Source: Phytohabitans flavus
GTDB lineage: Bacteria > Actinomycetota > Actinomycetes > Mycobacteriales > Micromonosporaceae
NCBI RefSeq assembly: GCF_011764545.1
Contig: NZ_AP022870.1
Span: 2,030,001 to 2,094,000, forward strand
Reading direction: 5' to 3'
Length of the DNA stretch: 64,000 bases
Shown here: positions 33,886 through 40,985 of the stretch, piece by piece
How positions within the stretch are numbered: the stretch's first letter is position 1
How the letters are laid out: the number at the start of each line of letters is the position of its first letter
Notes under the pieces: model-generated
Told to the model about the DNA's origin: nothing
The model's database searches: none
The model's input: the letters and a program-made list of their open reading frames with translations, nothing else
Position numbers and translations under genes: made by a program

Positions 33886-34366
33886 GCTGCCGGTCAGCTA
33901 CCGGATTCCGCGCGAGCTGATGCGCTACGCGGTGATGGTCGCGGTGCTCACCACGGCAATCCTTGGCGGCGCGCTGTGGGCCACGTTGGTTGCCGCCGAG
34001 ATCCTGCTCGTCGCTGTGCTTGTCGCGGCAGCAGCTTGGATCTTCATCCTCGTCCAATGCCGATCGATAGGGACGACCGTCACCAAGGGCGGAATCGTAC
34101 GCAACGGGTTCTTCGGCGATCAGCAAATCGCCTGGCCGGACATCACCGAGCTGGCCATCAAGGACCGCAGCGCGGGCCTGCGGGTGTACGGCTTCCAGGT
34201 CGCCTCCCGCTACATCGTCACCATCTCCATCCGCGACCGCCAGCGCAAGCTGCTTTTGTTTCTCGACGAGCGGGCGTTCGGCCACGACGTCCACGCGTTC
34301 ACGACCGAGCTCACCGCGATCGGCGCACTCTGGGAGCAACACCGGCAACCCGATGCGGCACCGTAG
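33878..34366 (+). CDS. small membrane protein with PH-like domain
   Basis: 162 residues; ATG overlaps the preceding stop by eight bases, so the two are co-translated. Two spans (about 15-60) precede a PH-like barrel (GTTVTKGGIVRNGFFGDQQIAWPDITELAIK ... ITISIRDRQRKLLLFLDE, split here by other residues). This is the same span-pair plus PH-like design as the genes at 29836 and 32650. Together they suggest a small local family of membrane sensors or scaffolds. Function is unknown. Confidence 0.68.
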   Translation: MRELPVSYRIPRELMRYAVMVAVLTTAILGGALWATLVAAEILLVAVLVAAAAWIFILVQCRSIGTTVTKGGIVRNGFFGDQQIAWPDITELAIKDRSAGLRVYGFQVASRYIVTISIRDRQRKLLLFLDERAFGHDVHAFTTELTAIGALWEQHRQPDAAP

Positions 34367-34379
34367 CCGGTGAGGCCGG

Positions 34380-34490
34380 TCAGGCGACGATTCGCAGCGG
34401 GTGTTCGATCAGGTCGGTGAGGGTGGCGAGGAATTGGGCGGCGAATGCGCCGTCGATGATGCGGTGGTCGGCGGTGAGCGTGTATCTCAT
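34380..34490 (-). pseudogene. C-terminal remnant of a 2-oxoacid dehydrogenase acyltransferase (E2)
   Basis: The 36 codons MRYTLTADHRIIDGAFAAQF to the stop at 34380 match the extreme C-terminus of E2 catalytic domains, including the catalytic DHR-x-x-DG motif. The sequence upstream of the Met is repeat DNA, so the lipoyl, E1/E3-binding and most of the catalytic domain are missing. No other pyruvate or branched-chain dehydrogenase gene is nearby. A repeat-mediated rearrangement probably cut the gene at about 34490. Confidence 0.75.
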
Positions 34491-34735
34491 CAAGGCAAAC
34501 CGAGCGCCCTTCGGGCGCCTGCCTGCCTTGGATCGACCCCTGCCCAACCGCCGAGCCAGGTCAAAGGCTGGACCGGAGCGCGGACCCGGCTGCGAAAAAT
34601 CGAGGTCGGCCGACCACAACCTTGGGGTGAGCTTGCCAACCGCGAAGGGTGAGGCCGCGGGAGCGACGGTCCGGACCACCACGGACATCGCGGTAGCCCA
34701 ATCTCCTTGGTTTTAGATCCCTATCCGCGACATGA
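34491..34735 (-). repeat. composite dispersed repeat, copy 3
   Basis: This is the full-length uninterrupted counterpart of copy 1. It has the core module at 34641-34699, then the GGTCGGCCGACC stretch, the GACCTGGCTCGGCGGTTGGG stretch that is the empty target of the MITE at 7385-7619, and the CGCCC-GAAGGGCG stem near 34505-34520. It abuts the E2 remnant exactly where that homology stops. Confidence 0.7.
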
Positions 34736-35032
34736 CGCCGAGGAGTGTTCACCAAAGAATCGTCTGGCCGCAACGTTGCCGGGGGATGCCGGAATCGCCC
34801 GACCTGTGACTTGCTTTGACCGGCGTTTTGGCCGCTTGTAGTGCCGTGCGTTCGTCCTGCGGTCTGTCGACAATGGCCATTCGGCTGATGCGATCGCCGC
34901 GCCGGTCGGAATTCCAGGGCTACTCCCTGAAGCAGGAGACGGTCAATCCCGTGCTGTACATCTGGTGGCTCTTAGGTGGACAGAAAGATCATCTAGCTTC
35001 ATGCGTTCAACTCCCCGCAGGAGGCTAATTTG
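34736..35032 (+). other. upstream region of the 5'-nucleotidase gene
   Basis: No gene is seen. A weak sigma-70-like pair TTGACC (34816) and TAGTGC (34839) has 17-bp spacing but lies about 190 bp upstream of the start. The ribosome site AGGAGG (35019-35024) precedes the start. Nothing else is recognised. Confidence 0.35.
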
Positions 35033-37432
35033 ATGGACTGGAATCGGCGCCATAGAACACAAGCCGTGTTCGGCGTCCTCCTCGCAAGCAGCGCTCTCCT
35101 CTTGACCAGCGGGGCGCCCGCGCTGTCGGCGGCGTCGACCCCCTCTATCAGTGAGATCCACTACGACAACAACGGTACCGACACCGGTGAGGCGATCGAG
35201 ATCGAGGCGCCGGTCGGCTTCGACCTGAGCGGCTGGCAGATCGTCCTCTACAACGGTGCGAACAGTGCGGTGTACAACACCCGGACGCTGAGCGGCACGG
35301 TTCCGGCGGCCGGTGTGGTCGTCGCGGACTACCCGGCCAACGGCATCCAGAACGGTGACCCCGACGGCGTGGCGCTGGTCTCGCCGGCGGGCGCGGTGGC
35401 GGAGTTCCTGACCTACGGGGGCACGTTCACCGCGGTCGGCGGCCCGGCCAACGGGCGTGCCGGCACCGACATCGGGGTCAAGGAAGGTGCCACTATCCCG
35501 GTCGGCTCCTCGCTCCAGAAGAAGAACGGCACCTGGACGCCGCCGGCGCCGCACACCTTCGGCGTCCGCAACGACCCGGTAGTGGTTGAGCCGATCAACC
35601 TCCAGCTGCTCGGCATCAACGACTTCCACGGCCGGCTGGAGTCCCCGGCCACCGTGGGTGGTCAGCCGGCCGGTGGCGCCGCCCAGCTCGCCGGCCTGGT
35701 CGGTCAGCTGCGGGCGCAGAACCCGAACACCGCGTTCGTCGCCAGCGGTGACAGCATCGGCGCGTCGACCTTCATCTCGGCGATCGACGGCGACAACCCG
35801 ACGATCGACGCGCTGAACGCGATGGACCTGGCCGCCTCGGCCGTGGGCAACCACGAGTTCGACAAGGGCATCGCCGACCTCACCGGCCGTGTAAACGACC
35901 GCGCCGACTTCCCGTACCTGGGCGCGAACGTGTACCGGGGCAACACCCGGGAGCTGCCGGCGTACGCGGTCGACACCATCGCCGGGGTCCGGGTCGGCTA
36001 CATCGGCGTGGTGACCGAGCAGACCGCTTCGCTGGTCAGCCCGGACGGCATCGCCGGCATCACCTTCCGCGACGCGGTCGCCGAGGCCAACCTCGTCGCC
36101 GGGCAGCTGAAGGACGGCAACCCGGACAATGGCGAGGCCGACGTGGTCGTGCTGCTCGCGCACGAGGGCGCCGCGACGGAGAACACCACCTCCGCCGAGG
36201 CGCTGGCCAACGACCCGGTCTTCGGCAAGTACACCCGGGTCAACGCCACGATCGACGCCATCTTCAGCGGCCACACCCACCAGCCGTACGCGTTCAAGCT
36301 CCCGGTCCCCGGATCGGACAAGCTGCGTCCGGTCGTGCAGGCCGAGGACTACGGCCTGCGGCTGGCCAAGGTCGACCTGACCTTCGACCCGACCACCGAC
36401 TCGGTGACCTCTTCCAACGTGCAGCTGGTCGACGTCGTCGGCGCGCCACAGGACCCGACGGTGGCCGGCATCGTGGCCGCCGCCAAGGTCAAGGCGGGCG
36501 AGCTGGGCCAGCAGACGCTCGGCGCGATCGCCGCGGACATCCGGCGGGCCTACACCAACGGCAACGAGGACCGAGGCAAGGAGTCGGCGATGGGCAACTT
36601 CATCGCCGACGTGCAGCTCGCCGGTACCAAGGACGCCGGCCGGGGCGGGGCGCAGATCGCGTTCATGAACCCGGGCGGTCTGCGGGCCGACCTGCTCTAC
36701 CGGACCAACGGCACGGTGACCTACGCCGACGCCTTCTCCGTCCAGCCGTTCGCCAACGATGTGGTCACCAAGAGCTACACCGGTGCCCAGATCAAGCAGA
36801 CGCTGGAGGAGCAGTGGCAGCCCACGGGCGCGTCCCGGCCGGTGCTGTGGCTGGGTGTCTCGAAGGGCTTCACCTACACCTACGACCCCGAGGCGGCCAA
36901 GGGCTCGCGGATCACGTCCATCAAGCTCAACGGCGTGGCGCTCGACCCGTCCGGCAGCTACCGGGTCACGGTGAACTCGTTCCTCGCCGCCGGTGGTGAC
37001 AACTTCACCACCCTCGGCCAGGGCACCAACCCGGCGACCACCGGCGACAACGACCTCACCATGCTGGTGAGCTACTTCGCCGCGAACACGCCGGTGACCG
37101 CCGACACCGCCCCGCGGTCGACGATCGGCCAGGCCGGGCCGGCGTGGGACGTCGAGGTGACGGCCCGCACCCAGTGCGTCGGCACCAAGGCGCATGTCGC
37201 GGTCAACGCCCGCAACGCCGACGACGTGCCGCTCACCATCGAGCTGGTCACGCCGTACGGGTCGCGGGCGGCCTCCGAGGTCGCTCCCGGCAAGTCCGCC
37301 TACCAGGCGTTCAACAGCCGGACCAGCACGGTACCGGCCGGCACCGCGACGGTGACGGTCACCGGGACCGTCAACGGCCAGCCGGTGAGCGCGCAGATCC
37401 AGGCACCGTTCAGCACGATCAGCTGCGGCTGA
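35033..37432 (+). CDS. secreted LTD - bifunctional metallophosphatase/5'-nucleotidase
   Basis: 799 residues from ATG 35033. Signal peptide to about residue 35 (SGAPALSAAS). A lamin-tail domain (about 40-165) begins PSISEIHYDNNGTDTGEAIE. A calcineurin-like metallophosphatase follows (about 188-450): LLGINDFHGRLE, ASGDSIGAS, AVGNHEFDKG, LLAHEG and IFSGHTHQPYA supply the two-metal ligands. The 5'-nucleotidase C-terminal substrate domain follows (about 480-700; MGNFIADVQLAG, FMNPGGLRADL, FANDVVTKSYTG). A short beta-sandwich tail ends FSTISCG. Acting outside the cell, it should dephosphorylate nucleotides for phosphate or nucleoside salvage. The LTD may bind DNA or the wall. A PHO box was looked for and not found. 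Confidence 0.9.
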   Translation: MDWNRRHRTQAVFGVLLASSALLLTSGAPALSAASTPSISEIHYDNNGTDTGEAIEIEAPVGFDLSGWQIVLYNGANSAVYNTRTLSGTVPAAGVVVADYPANGIQNGDPDGVALVSPAGAVAEFLTYGGTFTAVGGPANGRAGTDIGVKEGATIPVGSSLQKKNGTWTPPAPHTFGVRNDPVVVEPINLQLLGINDFHGRLESPATVGGQPAGGAAQLAGLVGQLRAQNPNTAFVASGDSIGASTFISAIDGDNPTIDALNAMDLAASAVGNHEFDKGIADLTGRVNDRADFPYLGANVYRGNTRELPAYAVDTIAGVRVGYIGVVTEQTASLVSPDGIAGITFRDAVAEANLVAGQLKDGNPDNGEADVVVLLAHEGAATENTTSAEALANDPVFGKYTRVNATIDAIFSGHTHQPYAFKLPVPGSDKLRPVVQAEDYGLRLAKVDLTFDPTTDSVTSSNVQLVDVVGAPQDPTVAGIVAAAKVKAGELGQQTLGAIAADIRRAYTNGNEDRGKESAMGNFIADVQLAGTKDAGRGGAQIAFMNPGGLRADLLYRTNGTVTYADAFSVQPFANDVVTKSYTGAQIKQTLEEQWQPTGASRPVLWLGVSKGFTYTYDPEAAKGSRITSIKLNGVALDPSGSYRVTVNSFLAAGGDNFTTLGQGTNPATTGDNDLTMLVSYFAANTPVTADTAPRSTIGQAGPAWDVEVTARTQCVGTKAHVAVNARNADDVPLTIELVTPYGSRAASEVAPGKSAYQAFNSRTSTVPAGTATVTVTGTVNGQPVSAQIQAPFSTISCG

Positions 37433-37438
37433 TCCTTC

Positions 37439-37471
37439 GCGGTGGCGGCACCCTGTCGGTGCCGCCACCGC
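37439..37471 (+). terminator. strong stem-loop after the 5'-nucleotidase gene
   Basis: A 14-bp perfect stem (GCGGTGGCGGCACC with GGTGCCGCCACCGC) around CTGTC, starting about 7 bp past the stop. It also ends the convergent gene at 37484. Confidence 0.75.
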
Positions 37472-37483
37472 CCCAAGCAAGGG

Positions 37484-37969
37484 TCAGTCGATGTCCGGTG
37501 CGCGCCAGACGCGGCTCTGCAAGTCACTGCCGCGGATGACCTGGACGCGCCACGGGGTCAGCCGCAGCACGTGCAGCTTTGGGTCGGCCGGGCCGCGCCA
37601 GAAGTTGCCGAGGGGGTACCCGACTCCGGTCGGGCTGGTCCGGTCGTAGAGCTGCCACACGTACTGCTTGGTCTCGATGTCGTCCACCCACTCGGCGATC
37701 GTGTCGATCGCCACGGCGTTCTGCCGGTGACTCCAGTACGAGAAGGTGGTGTGCGGGTTTTTGGCCAGGTGTGCCGCCTTGACCGGCGTCTTGTACGTGG
37801 CCAGCCAGCCCAGCGGCCGCCCGTCGATCTGTTCCCACACCGCGATCAGCACCCGCGCCCGGGGGCGTCCCTTGGCGTCGACGGTGGTCATGGTGGCGTA
37901 GCGGATCTCCCGCAGGTAGTCGTTGAACTGTCCCTCGACCGACGAGAAGGTGGGGACCCTGATCGTCAT
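37484..37969 (-). CDS. pyridoxamine-5'-phosphate-oxidase-like flavin/F420 protein
   Basis: 161 residues, split-barrel fold: YLREIRYATMTTVDAKGRPR at the N-terminus, GWLATYKTPVKAAHLAKNPH in the centre and a C-terminal strand set ending LTPWRVQVIRG. It resembles general stress or F420/FMN-binding proteins rather than the PdxH vitamin B6 enzyme. It sits immediately downstream of the MFS gene on the same strand (15 bp apart), so they are probably co-transcribed. The likely role is reduction or detoxification of a small molecule that the exporter handles; this is inference. Confidence 0.82.
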   Translation of the reverse strand: MTIRVPTFSSVEGQFNDYLREIRYATMTTVDAKGRPRARVLIAVWEQIDGRPLGWLATYKTPVKAAHLAKNPHTTFSYWSHRQNAVAIDTIAEWVDDIETKQYVWQLYDRTSPTGVGYPLGNFWRGPADPKLHVLRLTPWRVQVIRGSDLQSRVWRAPDID

Positions 37970-37984
37970 CGCCGCGCCCCGGGG

Positions 37985-39421
37985 TCAGACCGACGTCTCG
38001 GCGACTGCCGGCTGCGGCGCCTGAGGCGTCGCGGCCTTCCGCCGCAGACCCATTGCCGTGATGAGTGCGGCGAGGATGGCCGCGGCGGCCGGCACTGTCA
38101 GGCCGTTGCGGATCGCCTCCAGGCTGATGCCCTCGCCGTCCTGCGCCCTCACCGTGGCCACGCTCACTGCGGTCACCGCGGAGATACCGAGCGCCGTGCC
38201 GAACTGAATCGAGGTGTAGAGCAGGCCGCCGGCCAGGCCGTGCTCTTGCTCGTCGACCCCATCGGTGGCCGCCATGGTCAGCGGTCCGTAGGACAGTGAG
38301 AAGGCCAGTCCCAGCAGCAGCATGGTTGGCAGCATCGCCGCGTACGTCCAATCCGGCGACACGGGGAGGAACAGCGCGTAGGCGACCGCGGCGCAGACGA
38401 TGCCGCCGAAGAGCACCCGCACGTTGCCGAACCGGTTGACCAGCCATGGCGTCAGGGTCGGGGCGAGGACGGTGTCGATGCCGACGACCAGCATCGCCAG
38501 ACCCGTCTCCAGCGCGCTCCAGCCGCGCAGCTCCTGCAAGTAGATCGTCACCATGAACTGGAAGCCTGCGAATGAGATCATGAACAGCAGCGCGGCCAGG
38601 TTGGTCCGCACCAGCGGAGCCGACCGCAGGATGCCGAGCCGGACAAGCGGGCTGGGCGAGCGCCGTTCGATCAAGACGAAGACCCCGAGAACAACCGCGC
38701 CGGCGGCGAAGACCGCCATCGTCGTCCCGAGTCCCGCTCCACCGTGCTCCAGCCGCACCACGCCGTACGCGAGCAGCAGCATCGCGGTCGTGACGCTGGC
38801 TGCGCCGGCGATGTCGAAGCGCCGTACCGTCGGGGTCTCCTGCACCTGGTCCTTCAGCAGCGGAACCGCGGCCAGCAGGATCACCGCGGCGAGGATGACC
38901 GGAGCGAAGAACACCCACCGCCAGCCGGCCGCGACCAGCAGGCCACCGGCGACCAGGCCAAGGGAGAAGCCACCGGCGGCGGTGCCGGCGTATACGCCCA
39001 GCGCCCTGTTACGCTGCGGGCCCTCCGGGAAGTTGCTGGTGATCAGGGCCAGTCCGGCGGGGGCCATGAACGCGGCGGCCACTCCGGTGACAAAGCGCGC
39101 CACCAGCAGCATCCAGCCCTCGGTGGCGAAGCCGCCCAGCCCGGAGAAGAGCAGGAAGACCACCAACCACAGCAGGAACATCCGCCGCCGGCCGAGCAGG
39201 TCGGCGGCCCGCCCGCCCAGCAGCATGAAGCCGCCGTACCCGAGCACGTAGGCGCTCACCACTCCGCTGAGGACCCCGGTCGACAGCCCCAGATCCTCCC
39301 TGATCGCGGGCAGTGCCACGTTCAGCATCGCGACGTCGATCCCCTCCAGGAAGATCGCCCCGCACAACACGAACAACACGCCCCACGCGCGCCCATCCAT
39401 GCGGATGCTCGACGCAGACAT
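37985..39421 (-). CDS. MFS drug exporter (DHA2-like)
   Basis: 478 residues with 14 predicted spans. Signature motifs: LEGIDVAMLNVALPAIREDL in TM1 (the D1 Asp and motif typical of DHA2), GGRAADLLGRRRMFL (motif A) and GVYAGTAAGGFSLGLVAGGL (motif C region). It should use the proton gradient to expel a drug or metabolite. ATG 39421 is chosen over upstream codons because AAAGGAGT precedes it and the usual N-terminus follows. Divergent from the HxlR gene at 39521 across about 100 bp, the classical arrangement for a repressor and its exporter. Confidence 0.88.
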   Translation of the reverse strand: MSASSIRMDGRAWGVLFVLCGAIFLEGIDVAMLNVALPAIREDLGLSTGVLSGVVSAYVLGYGGFMLLGGRAADLLGRRRMFLLWLVVFLLFSGLGGFATEGWMLLVARFVTGVAAAFMAPAGLALITSNFPEGPQRNRALGVYAGTAAGGFSLGLVAGGLLVAAGWRWVFFAPVILAAVILLAAVPLLKDQVQETPTVRRFDIAGAASVTTAMLLLAYGVVRLEHGGAGLGTTMAVFAAGAVVLGVFVLIERRSPSPLVRLGILRSAPLVRTNLAALLFMISFAGFQFMVTIYLQELRGWSALETGLAMLVVGIDTVLAPTLTPWLVNRFGNVRVLFGGIVCAAVAYALFLPVSPDWTYAAMLPTMLLLGLAFSLSYGPLTMAATDGVDEQEHGLAGGLLYTSIQFGTALGISAVTAVSVATVRAQDGEGISLEAIRNGLTVPAAAAILAALITAMGLRRKAATPQAPQPAVAETSV

Positions 39422-39520
39422 CTCGACTCCTTTCGAAGGGCGTACCCCGCCCTCCGGTTCTCCCGACGCATGCCGGTTCCTTCTTGTAACCGACAGCATC
39501 GTCAGGCACCATCGGGAGGC

Positions 39521-40015
39521 ATGGAAGACGGAACTTCTCAGTCCCTCGGTTACTGCGCGGATACCGACGCCGACTACGACGTCCTTCAGTGGGACACCCG
39601 CGAGGACTGCGAGGTCCGCCAGATCCTCGACCGAGTCGCCGACAAGTGGTCACTGCTCGTCATCGCGCTGCTGGACCGGCGCAGCCTGCGCTTCACCGAA
39701 TTGCGGCGGAAGATCGACGGCGTCAGCCAACGAATGCTCGCGCGCACTCTCCGGCACCTCGAACGCGACGGGCTGGTCACCCGGACGGTGCACCCGGTGG
39801 TCCCGCCCCGCGTCGACTACGCGCTCACCCCGCTCGGCACCACCCTGCACACGACAATCCAGGCGCTGGTGACCTGGACCGAGACACACCAGAACGAAAT
39901 CGCCGCCGCACGTGCGTCTTACGACAAGCGCGCCGCCGAGGAGCAAACCCAAGCCGAACGCGATGCCGCCGAACGAGACGCCATCGCCCGGGAGGTCCTC
40001 GCGGGCAGCCGCTGA
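39521..40015 (+). CDS. HxlR-family transcriptional regulator, likely repressor of the MFS exporter
   Basis: 164 residues. A winged helix starts at CEVRQILDRVADKWSLLVI and continues through FTELRRKIDGVSQRMLARTL to RTVHPVVPPRVDYALTPLG, as in HxlR/MarR-like dimers. A conserved Cys in REDCEVRQI sits just before the first helix, the usual redox-sensing position. The C-terminal tail is long and charged. ATG 39521 has GGGAGG just upstream. The divergent exporter-PNPOx operon (39421 downward) is the likely target. Confidence 0.86.
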   Translation: MEDGTSQSLGYCADTDADYDVLQWDTREDCEVRQILDRVADKWSLLVIALLDRRSLRFTELRRKIDGVSQRMLARTLRHLERDGLVTRTVHPVVPPRVDYALTPLGTTLHTTIQALVTWTETHQNEIAAARASYDKRAAEEQTQAERDAAERDAIAREVLAGSR

Positions 40016-40064
40016 CACCGTCCCCGGCGTGATCGCCGCCAGCTGCGCCATCTATGGTTGATCA

Positions 40065-40499
40065 ATGGCATCGGTGAGGCAGGTCCAAGTCACGTTCGAC
40101 TGCGCGGAGCCCGAGCGCGTCGCTCGTTTCTGGTGCGAGGTGTTGGGGTACGTCGTGCCGCCGCCACCCGATGGGTTTGCCACGTGGGACGATTTCGGTA
40201 GCTCGCTGCCGCCTGAGCGTCAGGGCGCGGCCTTCGTCTGCGTCGATCCGACGGGTGCGGGCCCGCGGCTGTACTTCCAGCGTGTCCCCGAAGGCAAGGT
40301 CGTCAAGAACCGGGTGCATCTCGACGTGCGAGTCGGCACCGGCCTCGTGGGCGAGGAGCGCCTGGCCGCACTCGAAGCCGAATGCGCACGACTGCTCGCG
40401 CTCGGCGCGGCCCGCGTGCGCCTGCTGCGCGCCGACGGCGAAAACGAGTCGTGCCTCGTGATGCAAGACATCGAGGGCAACGAGTTCTGCCTCGACTGA
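40065..40499 (+). CDS. VOC (glyoxalase/bleomycin-resistance fold) protein
   Basis: 144 residues. It begins RQVQVTFDCAEPERVARFWC, the metal-ligand and fold start of the Glyoxalase_6-type group. NRVHLDVRVG supplies the second-strand His, and it ends VMQDIEGNEFCLD, with the terminal Glu. It is a single-domain lyase-like or binding protein of unknown substrate. It is followed immediately by the repeat island. Confidence 0.85.
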   Translation: MASVRQVQVTFDCAEPERVARFWCEVLGYVVPPPPDGFATWDDFGSSLPPERQGAAFVCVDPTGAGPRLYFQRVPEGKVVKNRVHLDVRVGTGLVGEERLAALEAECARLLALGAARVRLLRADGENESCLVMQDIEGNEFCLD

Positions 40500-40546
40500 C
40501 CGCGAAGGCGACACTGTCCACAATGGTGGATGCAAGATCAAGATTT

Positions 40547-40617
40547 GAGCTACCGCGATGTCCGCGGTGGTCCGGACCGCTGCTCCCGCAGCCTCACCCT
40601 CCGCGCTTCACAACCCA
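40547..40617 (+). repeat. dispersed core module, copy 4
   Basis: GAGCTACCGCGATGTCCGCG, GTGGTCCGGACCGCTGCTCC and GCAGCCTCACCCTCCGCGC, ending in CTTCACAACCC. It is the best-preserved copy: the palindrome GGTCCGGACC at its centre is intact. In copy 5 this exact palindrome is the target duplication of the IS4-type element. Confidence 0.75.
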
Positions 40618-40777
40618 CCGCTGGCCTAGCGGCCAGTGGCGCGAGCAGATTCGCAAGAACGCTGGATGTGTAGGGGGTCGGGGGACGGGGCCGGTCTGGG
40701 CCGGAGGCCCAGAGCCGCGCTTGACGAGATCGAACTTCGCGCAAAGACGCCCCGATCGTGGCCGATGGCCACGAATT

Positions 40778-40886
40778 CCCTTGATCGGCGCTAACGACGC
40801 CGCACCGCGCTACGTCCGTGGCGAAGAGTTGCCCCTGGCGGGGCAATTTTTCGCCACGGACGACCAGAGCACTTACCGATCAAGGG
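40778..40886. repeat. nested long hairpin in the repeat island
   Basis: Outer arms CCCTTGATCGG (40778-40788) and CCGATCAAGGG (40876-40886) enclose an inner 22-base stem. This stem runs from GTCCGTGGCGAA (40814) to TTGCCCC, pairs with GGGGCAA to TTCGCCACGGAC (40840-40861), and is interrupted only by GAG opposite TTT. A smaller CGTGGCC-GAT-GGCCACG stem lies at 40757-40773. No ORF is present. It could be a structured RNA, a recombination hotspot, or a folded mobile element. Confidence 0.6.
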
Positions 40887-40985
40887 CCACGCCACCTTCA
40901 AGAGTGCCGGTCATTCACGGCCGTCGCCCTGACCGGCGCGATGGATCGGAGCGCGCGGCGATCGTGGTACGCAGCGGCCCCTCTG

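Noticed and set aside
34990..35020. Possible PHO box before the secreted 5'-nucleotidase gene (TCATC, TCATG, TCAAC)
   Set aside because: The spacings are 10 and 8 bp instead of the 11-bp direct-repeat period, and the GTTCACC core is not repeated.
34943..37480. An 845-codon open frame on the minus strand opposite the 5'-nucleotidase gene
   Set aside because: It is rich in R, G, V, H and D in the pattern of antisense high-GC DNA, lacks any domain, and the plus-strand gene has signal peptide, metal motifs and terminator.
37484..37969. PdxH (vitamin B6 synthesis)
   Set aside because: The protein is a shorter general PNPOx-like split barrel and lacks the PdxH C-terminal dimerisation region.
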